A DNA stretch of 64,000 nucleotides from Bagarius yarrelli (lineage: Eukaryota > Chordata > Actinopteri > Siluriformes > Sisoridae). This document shows, in pieces, positions 55,138 through 64,000 of the stretch. The stretch is from the NCBI GenBank assembly GCA_005784505.1, contig VCAZ01000111.1, forward strand, positions 1,098,537 to 1,162,536. Direction: 5' to 3'. Under the pieces are notes generated by a model that did no database searches, had not been told where the DNA came from, and saw nothing but the letters and a program-made list of their open reading frames with translations. How positions within the stretch are numbered: the first letter of the stretch is position 1; every line of letters begins with the position of its first letter. The translations under genes and the position numbers were made by a program.

Positions 55138-55579
55138 ACAGATTAGTAAATTTGTTTCTGAAAACTGTTGTGTTTACTGATTCTATAGCAATGCGACAGT
55201 TGTGTCTTTAAAGCTGTCCCATTAAACTGCACGCTCATTTGCATGGATGTAAATCCAGATTTATTCTTCTGAAGGGTTTTGTTGAGTAGAAAACAGCTAG
55301 TGAAAGTACATCCAGGATGGGCGTCTGTCACCACTTAGTCTGCGTGCTGAGCTGATTGTCTAACTCGCTGTAAGCCTGTTAAATGAATCATGTTTGCAGA
55401 TGTTGCAGGAGGTGACAGGGCTCATAACGATGCGCTGATTACCAGGGTTTATTATGAGCAGGTGCAGACACACAAATGACCAGATGACTGCGTGATAAAC
55501 TAATGAGTTGCTAATTTTACAGCAAAGGCAACATGCAACAATACCCTTTATTCCCCAAATTTGGTTTTACTGCTTCATT
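55138..55579. other. unassigned sequence
   Basis: No family recognised. Confidence 0.5.
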
Positions 55580-55690
55580 TACACACAATCATTTATGGCA
55601 TTTGGTAGACACCTTTATCTAAAGCTACTATTCTATTTTATTTTATTTTATTTTAAGTGTTAAGAGGCTTGTTCAGGGACCCAGAGGTGG
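55580..55690 (-). mobile_element. SINE family A, eroded reverse copy
   Basis: It has atttatggcatttggtagac, ctttatctaaagc, a TTTTA-repeat expansion at 55630-55655 in place of the tataaaaga block, and gcttgttcagggaccc. Confidence 0.65.
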
Positions 55691-55694
55691 GTAG

Positions 55695-56315
55695 TAACTA
55701 GGGGTGGTACATTATCAGGCGATATGGGTGAGAATGACTTCATTTTTATTGCACAGATAAATGAATGAAAACCGATAACCAGATCTGATAAAATATGCTT
55801 AGTGGTAAATCAATCACTCAGTCTGATTTATCTGACATTTATCTGCTTTTTAAGTGCAAGTGTTGCCAGATTGGGTTAGTTTTTGCCCATTTTTTGCCCA
55901 GTGTTGCCAGATTGGTTTAGTTCCTGCCCAGTGTTGCCAAAATGGGTTTGGTTCCTGCCCAGTGTTGCCAGATTGGATTGGTTGCTGCTGCCCAGTGTTG
56001 CCAGATCGGGTAGGTTTCTTCCCAGTGTTGCCAGAATGGGTTGGTTCCTGCCCAGTGTTGCCAGATTGGGTTGGTTCCCGCCCTGTGTTGCCAGATTGGG
56101 TTGGTTCCTGCCCAGTGTTGCCATTATGGATGGATTCCCGCTCACTTGAGCTCCTTTTGATGTAGAAATAAATGCATTGGGGTTGATAATATTTGTGCTT
56201 CTTCTTAATAAAACTGTTTAGCTTAGTTAACTACAAACATGTGATTTTATTAGTTTTTAAATCAAAAATGTAATCAAAATTAACAATAAATTATTACTGG
56301 TGTCCTAATTAAAAT
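55695..56315 (+). repeat. dispersed repeat with expanded 30-bp minisatellite core, plus copy
   Basis: Left flank: gatatgggtgagaatgac, ataaatgaatgaaaaccgat, then cagtctgatttatctgac. Core: nine units (next entry). Right flank: aaataaatgcattggggttg, aactacaaacatgtgatttt and caataaattattactggtgt. Every flank block has its counterpart in the reverse copy at 38010-38434. The element is non-coding. Confidence 0.8.
55861..56140 (+). repeat. 30-bp minisatellite, nine units
   Basis: The word tgttgcca starts at 55861, 55902, 55932, 55963, 55996, 56026, 56056, 56086 and 56116. The unit is tgttgccagattgggttgg, then ttcctgcccag. Because 30 is a multiple of three, several frames on both strands stay open and mimic repeat proteins; these are artefacts. 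Confidence 0.95.
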
Positions 56316-57198
56316 TTAAATAAAGGTCCTTGTGAATTAATTTCAGTTGGGGCCGCCAATTCATCTTGGTTTAGCTCTACACGTGATGTCTGTGCCTCCA
56401 AAACCTACTGTTTAAAATCATTTTTGGTCAACACAAACTGCTTTGCATTAAAGCAGTAAGTCAAGACCGCCACCAGGGGCATGATTTACTTAATTTTTGT
56501 TGGAAAGTACAGTCCCATAATGGAGTGAAGTCCATTTCTATTTATTTAAGAGACTTCTTCTGATGCTTCATCCAAATGAAATAAATTGTCAATAAAACTT
56601 TTCAAATAAAAAGTTGTGTAAAAGTACTATTTGGATAAAATCTTGCCTAATGGATATTTGACTTTTTTTTTTAAGTATAACATATAATTTAGGTTTTTTT
56701 TTATATGCCTACAAACAATAATCTTTATATCAAAAGATATCCAATCTCTTCCTTCATGTATCCAACATTGTCTTTATCTAACAGGACATTTTGGAGGTTT
56801 TCTTTTTCTCTCACTTTAGCTGATTAGATCCACTAGATGGTGATAAAGTAGTTAAGATGGAGACCTAATAAATTATTCTCATGTAATTAAAAGCTTAAGA
56901 TTACAAACCTTTAATGCACTGATATTAGCTTCGCCATATTACTAATTGTTTATAACACAGTTATAACAAAGTTATAACTTAAGGCTAATAATTCTGCTCG
57001 GAACCGGAGTTAAAATTTGCTAATTTAAGACTAATTCAATTCTCACTTGTTTTCTTGCATAAATTACTTAAGATATTAAACATGAACTCTTTTGCATCCC
57101 AGCATATTTTACAAGTTTCCACTGAGCTCTTACTATTGCTTCACTCTTTCTTTGCAGATATTAAAAAATGGTGTGCTAAATGTATACAGTATGTCATA
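56316..57198. other. AT-rich unassigned sequence
   Basis: No family or credible frame recognised. Confidence 0.5.
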
Positions 57199-57331
57199 GG
57201 GAAAGTTGTAGCTCAGTAAATGAGGTGTTGAATTTATAATCAGTAGGTCATGGGTTTAATTTCACCACCAAACTACCACCTGAACAACCCTTCAACTGTT
57301 TAACATCTACCAAATGCCAGAAATGTAAATG
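57199..57331 (+). mobile_element. SINE family A copy, first of a tandem pair
   Basis: The head is agttgtagctcagtaaatga with A box TAGCTCAGTAA. The B box GGTTTAATTTC is mutated and the core is shortened. The end is ccaaatgccagaaatgtaaa. The linker tatttaata joins it to the next copy. Confidence 0.7.
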
Positions 57332-57340
57332 TATTTAATA

Positions 57341-57520
57341 GGAAGTGGTAGTGCAGTGGTTAAGATGTTGGACTGCTAAATGAAAGATTAGGGTTTGATT
57401 CCCAGCACCAACCACTACTGGGCCCCTAAGCAAAGCTCTTAATCCTTAGATGCTTAGTTATATAAAATAGATAAATGTAAGTTGCTCTATATAAGGATGT
57501 CTGCCAAATGCCAGAAATGT
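57341..57520 (+). mobile_element. SINE family A copy, second of a tandem pair
   Basis: Full length: ggaagtggtagtgcagtggt, GGTTTGATTCCC, gggcccctaagcaaagctc and ataaatgtaagttgctctat. It ends ccaaatgccagaaatg, the same unusual GCCAGAAATG tip found at 57320 and 59535. Confidence 0.85.
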
Positions 57521-57639
57521 TAATGCACAAGTATACTGTAACCACTGTATTCATTAAGACTGTTATACTTAAATCCAGACACACTACCCTTACACACTGT
57601 AGAGTAAATTTTGTGGACACATTATTTTGTGAGTACACC

Positions 57640-58022
57640 CACATTGGAACTAAAAAAACCCAAACACTGTTTCAATAACACAATGACCTTGTGCACATAG
57701 CCCCGAGATCCATAAAGACCTGATTTGGCAAAGTTAGTGCAAAAGAACTGGAGCGTCCTGTACCGAGCCCTGACCTTAACCCCAATAAACCCTTTTGGGA
57801 TGAACTGGAATGCTGACTGCCTTCCAGACCTCCTCACCCTACATTGGTGCCTGAACTTAGTAATACTATTGTGGCTGACTAAACAAATCCACATGCTTAA
57901 TGCTCTAAGGTCTAGTGACAAGCACTGGCAGAAATAAGAGATATTTATAGCAGTCAAAAGAGTGAGACAAAATGTTCCAAAACACATATAGATTTGATGG
58001 TCAGGTGAGCAAATCCTTCAGA
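57640..58022 (+). mobile_element. Tc1-like transposase relic
   Basis: At 57766-57805 the plus strand reads SPDLNPNKPFWDELE then stop. The family pattern is SPDLNPIEHLWDELE, so the catalytic Glu position is Lys. Upstream, gagatccataaagacctgat and, downstream, tttgatggtcaggtgagcaa fit the Tc1 order. The long frames on both strands here do not correspond to the transposase. Inactive. Confidence 0.7.
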
Positions 58023-58379
58023 ACAGTTGGTACTTCTCATAGTGCTTTAAAAAATGTGCTGATTGCTAGGATTACCAAGAAAAGGATTCCTGTTTAAACC
58101 AGTCTGGCATCCAAATTTATAGTTTTCTGGTAACGTTTCTTCCTTTCATCATCTTGTCACTACAGCTTGCTCATTAGGGATCTAAATCTACTTCCTGTTT
58201 CCTGTCCAGCTGTTCGGTGACAATGCCTGTTGTTAAAATCACTTCAATTGATAATAATTGTGTATCTATATACTGAGTTTTTGACATCCTGTATTAATTA
58301 GCATCATAAGTGTTTCCATTGCTTTATGCACACAGCCATAATGTTTTTTTTTGGAAACCTCATTTATAACCTGACCTAA

Positions 58380-58810
58380 TTTTTCCCACCATTAGTGTGC
58401 ATGTTGGGCCTGATTAAACTCTCGATGCCATTTCACGATATACTTGTGACCACGCTCGCTTAGGTAATTACTTGGACCAGGCAAAAGCTCTAACTCTCGA
58501 TTTTTACAAACACAATCAATCAGACACACTAGAGGGCTGAAAGCTACTAGGGGAACGAATAAGACGCGGCCCTGATGGATTTGCCTTTGAATAGCGATGT
58601 GGGTGCTGCCTGGCAGTACCATAAAGGCCTTCGTTATAGGGACGCAAAGGGGCAGAAGCGGGTCGGGGGAGTACCCGCAGCGGTGCCAGACAGAGTGGGG
58701 ATTGTGAGTGCCACCAGCACCAGCTGGGGAGGGACAGAAGGCGCTTAGTGGTGGGCAGGAAGTGGCAGCAAGGAGGCTGTCACGACGCCACACTTGCTAA
58801 AGCTCCCAGC
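58380..58810. other. repeat-free, GC-richer stretch with a 133-codon antisense frame
   Basis: The longest stop-free frame in the window (minus, 58793-58392) lies here, starting MWRRDSLLAATSCPP and ending ...YIVKWHREFNQAQHAH. The composition is not clearly protein-like (rich in Pro, Cys, Leu and His), and no domain is recognised. The segment differs from its surroundings in base composition and contains no repeat. A conserved non-coding element or a lncRNA exon is as likely as coding sequence. Confidence 0.2.
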
Positions 58811-59150
58811 CAAAAAAAATGCAAGGTCATCATGGCTGCCTCATCTCAAAGGAAAAAAAGTAATTTATTATTATTACTTAACTATTATAAAATACTGAAC
58901 ACTTTGTACGTAGCCCGAGGCACAAAGCGTTTATATTTGGGAGCAAAATCTGATTATGGTGACAGCATGAAGGTGAAGGTAAATGTATAAATGACTAACG
59001 TGTTATATTTTAGCTCTTTATAAAAAAAAAAAACCATGTATTTGATCTCAGCATGGAAAAAGAAGGGAAAGGATAACATACCGTGCGGGATTTAGTCATC
59101 ATGCAAGTGCCTGGTTTTAAAATACATCAGCTCAGAACAGGAAAAAGAAA

Positions 59151-59343
59151 GGAGAAGTGATAGTGCAGTGGTAAAGGGGTTAGACTAATTGGAAAATCTG
59201 GGTTTGATTCCCAGCACCATTCCAAGTTACCATTGCTGGGCCCCTGAGCAAGGCCCTTAACCCTCAGTTGCTCGGTTGTATAAAAGAGATAAATAAAAGT
59301 CACTCTGGATAAGAGTGTCTGCCAAATACTGTAAATGTAAATG
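59151..59343 (+). mobile_element. SINE family A copy, first of a tandem pair
   Basis: Complete: ggagaagtgatagtgcagtg, GGTTTGATTCCC, gggcccctgagcaaggccctt, a cactctggataagagtgtc tail and ctgtaaatgtaaatg. Confidence 0.85.
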
Positions 59344-59352
59344 ATATTTAGT

Positions 59353-59541
59353 AGGAATTGGTAGCGCAGTGGTTAAGGTGTTTGACTGCTAATTGAAAGA
59401 TCAGGGTTTGATTCCCAGCACCAACGAGTTGCCACTGATGGGCCCCTAAGCAAGGCCCTTAACCCGTAGTTGCTCAGTTGTATAAAATAGCTAAATATAA
59501 AGTTGCTTTATATAAGGACGTCTGCCAGATGCCAGAAATGT
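59353..59541 (+). mobile_element. SINE family A copy, second of a tandem pair
   Basis: It starts 9 bp after the previous copy, with linker atatttagt. The A box TAGCGCAGTGG and B box GGTTTGATTCCC are good, and it ends gccagatgccagaaatg. The arrangement parallels the pair at 57199-57520, including the ATTTA-containing linker and the GCCAGAAATG tip of the second copy. Confidence 0.85.
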
Positions 59542-59598
59542 ACTAGTGTACTCTGCTGCGATTCCTAAACCGACAACAATCGTCTGCATCACAGATGT

Positions 59599-59633
59599 AT
59601 AGTATAATATAGTATAGTATAGTATAGTATAGA
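59599..59633. repeat. (TATAG)n microsatellite
   Basis: Six to seven pentamer units. Confidence 0.85.
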
Positions 59634-59709
59634 GAGCAGATTAGCTTTACTCATTCTTCTATTCTATTTCTTTTTGTTGATTTTCAGTCAACAAAGACAC
59701 ACAATATAC

Positions 59710-60120
59710 AGACACTTCCCTACTTACGAACACTCGTAGATACGAACACGAATGCTCAGTAATCGAAAATGTGTTTGTGTTCATTTTGGCGTCCAAAGTA
59801 TAAAATTTTGTACTGCCCACCAAATCCAACTGCTACTCACGCCACTGCAGCGCCACCACAGGTCAGCCAGCCCAGATGATCAGTTGTTTAAGACTGGCAG
59901 TCCTGTTAAAATGGCTTGCTTGAGATTAAAGTGTAATGTTCTTTTCATGGTGAAAAATCTTGTGCATCCGTTATGCCATCATGGTTGGTAAAAAGCGTAA
60001 GTGCCGGTGCTAACAGCGAAAAAAAAAAAAAAAAAGCGTCATCACGCCATCATTAAAATATCGGTCCACAATCGGGACGAAATATAAAAGCGAAGGCAAA
60101 ATTATGCCAAAATTATTATC
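59710..60120 (+). mobile_element. possible pogo/Tigger-type element, 5' part
   Basis: The left segment is cacttccctacttacgaaca, ctcgtagatacgaac. About 250 bp later an ATG at 59981 starts MVGKKRKC, then a poly-A-expanded lysine run, then VITPSLKYRSTIG, EGKIM. The order (basic N-terminus, then VIT-x-x-xK...EGKK-like) resembles the start of pogo/Tigger transposases. Stops and the A expansion break it and the rest is absent. Moderate to low confidence. Confidence 0.35.
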
Positions 60121-61005
60121 ATAACAGTATCGTCCCTTAAAAATGAGTTGAATAATCAGTTACGAACAAACTGATTTATAAACACACTGTCTGACACAAG
60201 CTAAACACAAACTGTCTGTATTTTGTACATTTGTCTTTCATGGCCAATTTGTCCAAAACACTGGACGTCTGGATGAAAAATGTAAATATTTGATGTACTC
60301 GGAATAGAAAAAAATATATAGAGAGACATATTTCCCATGCATAAGTTAACAGATGTAGTAACAAAAAATAGAAAAAAAAAGAAGCATCATTATCTACAGT
60401 TTTATTTTTTTTTTCTCCTTCGTCACACAATAAATAGTTAATAGATCCAGTCTGTGTCCCTGTCTCAAAGCCATCATGGAACTATTTTCTAAGCTCTTTT
60501 TAAAGACTTTTAAAGACTTATGATTGATGGAACCATTAACGATAATAAAGTTCTTGCAGTCTCAATGCCCTCTGCATGATGTTCAAGAAGGGTAAAATTT
60601 GCTTTTATGGTGCAGACATGATTCAGAATAGAAGGATGCTTTAATCCAGAACTGGTTCCATACTCATTGTTTTGGTGTTAAACAAATGCCTTAAACGGTC
60701 GTCCTGTACAGCACTTCACAGCTTGTACATAAAAATGTGTGCCACCTTTAAGCAAGTAATAAAAAGTAACAGTTCAATCTGGTATTTTTATATTTGGAAC
60801 ATGTATTATGTTCCATATCAAACCAATTTTAAGGGTCCAATCAAAAGAACTACCAGGTTGTCCATAGCCTGTGAAAAGTTTCTGTGTAAAACAGTTTATG
60901 GGTTCATTTAGTCATAATAAAAATAGTTTATTATCTGTCGTTTTCTTCTGTGTTTAAATTATCTGACTTTTACCTTGAGTTCTAATTGGACACAGCTGAT
61001 TGCAA
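60121..61005. other. AT-rich unassigned sequence
   Basis: No family or credible frame recognised. Confidence 0.5.

Positions 61006-61039
<34 letters not shown>
61006..61039. repeat. (CA)n microsatellite
   Basis: About 17 uninterrupted CA units. Confidence 0.95.
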
Positions 61040-61041
<2 letters not shown>

Positions 61042-62194
61042 CGTCTTGAACTAGAAATACTTGTTCAAAGAGCTTTTAGCTTCTGTTGACTTATTTCCTG
61101 CATCTGTAAAATTAGCTTGTTAAAATAAAAGAAATAATAATGCAAAACAAAACAACCATAAAATATAGTGTGCAAACTTGTACTAGATTCGGGAAAGTTG
61201 TGAAAAAATAGCAGGATGAAGCAAAATTTAGTTCTAGGAAGAAAAAAATGGAGTTTTGTGTCATTCGTTAATAAAAATCATGTACCTACACAATGTTCCC
61301 CAAGTTTTCGTTGCTTTCTGCTGATACCAACCTTTTTTATTTATTCTACTTAGGTTATTCCAGCTACATTCGCTAATTTAATCATGTGTGCCCTTTCAGC
61401 TAATCTTAAATTTTTTGCTGTTCTTCTGCTTTTGACTCGTCTTCTTTTATTATTGTTATTAAATGTTGTTCCACTTTAATCCTAGTCTTTTAGCCAGTTT
61501 GTATTCTAAGAAAGCTAATATTGCAGCTGGAAATACTGTCAGAGCCAATGTAAAAAACATTTTAATCAGTCAGGTCAGGTTTAATAGTCTAATTAAGTTT
61601 AGTTTATAAAATGTTAGAAGAAAACTTTGGTTCATTTAATGTAGCTGAAATGGAACAACTGTAGTGCATTTACTTTAATCTTAGTTAAAATAATGATATT
61701 TTGCTTAAACACCAATCTGGCAACACAAACTCTGTTCTCATTTCTTTAAAAACAAAAGGTTACATATGCTTTCGAACATATTCTAAAGTATTACAGAGTA
61801 ACTTTACTATAGAACGTGTAGAGTTGTTAAACGTTACTATAGTAATTTGTTGTGGACATTTTATAGATTTTTTGGGGATAATTATGTGATACTGTATGTG
61901 TGAAAACCTTCATAGCACAGATCAGAGCAAGAAGTGGATCAATGCAACACACACCAATTCCCGAAAATAAATAAAAACATCAACATTTTAACAAACTGTT
62001 TATTTCTTTTATTGCTCATTTTTGTTAAAAATCTTTGCTGCATTGTGTAACTTTTGTCTAATCGATGATCTGACATTGCTGTCTATTAGAAATGGGAATC
62101 TGATGTTTTACACTGGGACACCCTGTTCTCCATTTCCCATAGAACAACTCTTAAAATATTGTTTAATCACTTTATTACAGTACTTTCAATAGTT
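61040..62194. other. AT-rich unassigned sequence
   Basis: A short actatagtaa cluster near 61800-61850 is related to the following entry; nothing else was recognised. Confidence 0.45.
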
Positions 62195-62450
62195 TGGTGT
62201 AAACATGAATGAACTGTAAATACTATAACAATGTAAATACTTCAGTAAATACTATAATATGATACTATTTATTACAGACTTTTAGGTGACCTTAGTAGCT
62301 TGTAAAATATATTACAATATTTACTACTGTTTATTAATTTACTAGAGTTGATACTATAGTATGCTAAAGTAAAATGTAGTAAATATTGGAATACAGTAAA
62401 CTACACTACTGTAAATTATCTTACTGTAGTAAATAATAATGTATACAATG
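62195..62450. repeat. degenerate TACTATAGTAAATA-type repeat
   Basis: Words such as agtaaatactataa, atactatagtatgc, actactgtaaatta and tactgtagtaaata recur on both strands, so the block is rich in small inverted repeats. This may be a decayed palindromic MITE. No ends were found. Confidence 0.5.
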
Positions 62451-62683
62451 AATTAACTTATATAGTCATTGCGGTTTTGTCATGTTTCAACCCACATCTT
62501 CAACTTTGCCTGTTTTGGTGTATTGTGGTGTTTGTTTGCTTGGTCTCAGTCATTTCGTCCTGATTAACACGATACAATGTGTAACTTGGGATTTTGCATT
62601 TGATTGCTAATTACATCTCTGGCTGTGTAAAATGAGATGATGAGCAGCTGATAAGGCCTGCAGGGTTACACCATCTCTCCACC

Positions 62684-62799
62684 ACCGCATTTGGCAAACA
62701 CGCTTATTCAGAGTGACTTACATGCATCTCATTTATACATCCTGTGTCAAGGAACTTGATCAGCAGTGGTAACTTAATGGTGGTGTTGGGAATCAAATA
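62684..62799 (-). mobile_element. SINE family A, left half of an inverted pair
   Basis: It has ccgcatttggcaaacacgct, attcagagtgacttacatgc, a shortened core and ggtggtgttgggaatcaaa. It abuts the plus-strand copy head to head. Confidence 0.75.
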
Positions 62800-62800
62800 T

Positions 62801-62995
62801 GGAAGTGGTAGTGCAGTTGTTAAGTAGTGCAGTCTGTTGGACTGCTAATTAGAAGATTGGGATTCGATTCCCAACACCACCAAGCTGCAACTGTTGGGTT
62901 CCTGAGCAAGGCCCTTAACCCCCAGTTGCTCAGTTGTATAAAGTAGATAAATGGCTATCTGGATAAGGACGTCTGCCGAATACTGTAAATGTAAA
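62801..62995 (+). mobile_element. SINE family A, right half of an inverted pair
   Basis: Complete, with a small duplication in the head (the tagtgcagt word occurs twice, at 62810 and 62826). The B box is GGATTCGATTCCC, the core is ttcctgagcaaggccctt, and the tail runs to ctgtaaatgtaaa. Confidence 0.85.
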
Positions 62996-63836
62996 CACCT
63001 CAACCATAGCAGGTTTTTTTACCTGTCTGACAACATATGTATGCGCATACTTCTGTTTGCGCAGACAGGATATGCCATCATTGTAATCTATTTTTTTTAC
63101 CCTGATAAAAGGTGTATAACAAAATTCCCACCCAGGTCACATCAGGACTACATATTGCATCTGTTCAGCGTTGGCAGGTCTGCAGTCCTGCAGTCCTGCA
63201 TTGGTCACTGCGATGCAGACACATTTGCATGGACACAGAATGAGTTCACAATGCACTGATCCACTGATCCATTCCCTTACAACATTCTGCTGTTTTTTTG
63301 GAATGATGCATGGATAAGCACTGAAGAAAGCTGAGCAAGCTACCAGCCCCGTCGGCAACAGACTGCGATAACAACTGCAACAAATGTGATCTGAAGATTA
63401 GCTTGAGGAATGAGAAAGCTGGTACAAAGCCTAAATCATTAGTATCTTTTGATGATTTTCTTGGTTCTGATAATTCAGCAATTAAAAACTAACGTATCGT
63501 TATTACAACATCGAGATAAAATAAAGTCTGATAGAAAAACATTTATTATGTGCCTGAAAAAAACACGTCAAAACACGTGCCATTTGTATTAATTCCAGCT
63601 AGTCAAATGTGCTAATGTTTGTTGCATTCACATGAATGGGCACACAATTACTGTGAAATTGTTTCATTTATAGCCTGAAACTTTTTACCGATGGCTAAGC
63701 ATTACGAAGGGAAATGGTGGGTGCTTATCCAGCAATAAAAAACAAACAAACAATAAAACTAATGATTTAAAACTATAAAGAAAAAAATTCTATTTGATTT
63801 CAGTCATTAAAAGTACAATAAATACAATGATTGCTT
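62996..63836. other. unassigned sequence
   Basis: No repeat family recognised. The 102-residue plus frame (62951-63259) begins inside the SINE tail and has no domain. Confidence 0.5.
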
Positions 63837-64000
63837 TACATTTGCAGAATTTGGCAGACGCCATTATCCGGTGCGACTTACAGTGATCTCATTTAAACAA
63901 CTGAGCAATTGGGGTTAAGGTCCTTGTTTAGTGGCAACTCGGTGGCAACCTCCATCTTCAATCCGCAATCCGACACTTTTTAACCACTGCGCTACCACTT
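63837..64000 (-). mobile_element. SINE family A, reverse copy cut by the window end
   Basis: It has tttgcagaatttggcagacg, ggtgcgacttacagtgatct, caactgagcaattggggtta and accactgcgctaccactt with an antisense A box. The copy continues past the last base. Confidence 0.85.

Noticed and set aside
55854..56165. Open frames on both strands encoding regular ten-residue repeats, resembling a repeat protein
   Set aside because: They are a consequence of the 30-bp minisatellite, whose length is a multiple of three; frames on both strands stay open and the flanks are non-coding.
57622..57987. 121-codon minus-strand frame
   Set aside because: It overlaps the plus-strand Tc1 relic with its recognisable SPDLNP motif; no minus-strand motif is present.
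1..64000. An operon, toxin-antitoxin pair, phage defence locus or other compact gene system
   Set aside because: The sequence is vertebrate genomic DNA without contiguous coding genes; no such arrangement is present.

Overview
The window is vertebrate, almost certainly teleost, nuclear DNA, and probably from an otophysan fish such as a catfish or characin. The evidence is the very dense, typically fish-like repeats: tRNA-derived SINEs, L2-like tails, several Tc1 lineages, hAT-type MITEs, a PIF/Harbinger relic and a DIRS-like retrotransposon relic. The species guess rests on memory of repeat families and is weak. I found no convincing host protein-coding gene, rRNA, true tRNA gene, CRISPR array or operon. 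The open frames in this window are mostly short and lie on simple repeats, on strands opposite transposon relics, or in AT-rich sequence. The window looks like a gene desert or the inside of a very large intron.

Layout. 1-9 kb: a SINE, a Tc1 relic, a LINE 3' end, a TIR element, then clustered SINEs. 9-17 kb: (GT)n and (GA)n tracts, LINE 3' ends, and many SINEs, several in head-to-head inverted pairs. 17-24.3 kb: an L2-tailed SINE, two copies of a TIR element starting GGCTGCATTTA, and a palindromic hAT MITE with a near-perfect 8-bp target duplication. 24.8-30.6 kb: a LINE reverse-transcriptase C-terminus, two Tc1 relics, and a clear but broken Harbinger transposase on the minus strand. 31.7-35.5 kb: an AT-rich 31-bp minisatellite, a GTGAGTGAA minisatellite lying in a roughly 0.5-kb tandem segmental duplication, a 23-bp-arm palindrome and another Tc1 relic. 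36-46 kb: a hAT-type element with a perfect 8-bp target duplication, a repeat carrying a short 30-bp minisatellite, a compound palindromic microsatellite, two Tc1 relics and a DIRS-like relic. 46-56.3 kb: LINE 3' ends, a 107-bp tandem array seeded in a LINE tail, a second hAT copy with a perfect target duplication, and a second copy of the 30-bp-minisatellite repeat expanded to nine units. 57-64 kb: tandem SINE dimers, a Tc1 relic, a possible pogo/Tigger relic and more SINEs.

Nothing here works together as a gene system; the elements share the region only through successive insertion. Between repeats, several stretches of 200-400 bp are free of recognised repeats and of balanced composition, and are flagged as candidate conserved non-coding elements. 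That is a guess from texture which only a cross-species alignment can settle. I found no undescribed biological system. The best leads are structural: the two-locus repeat with an expandable 30-bp core, the dated hAT pair, the segmental duplication, and the tandem or inverted SINE pairs.
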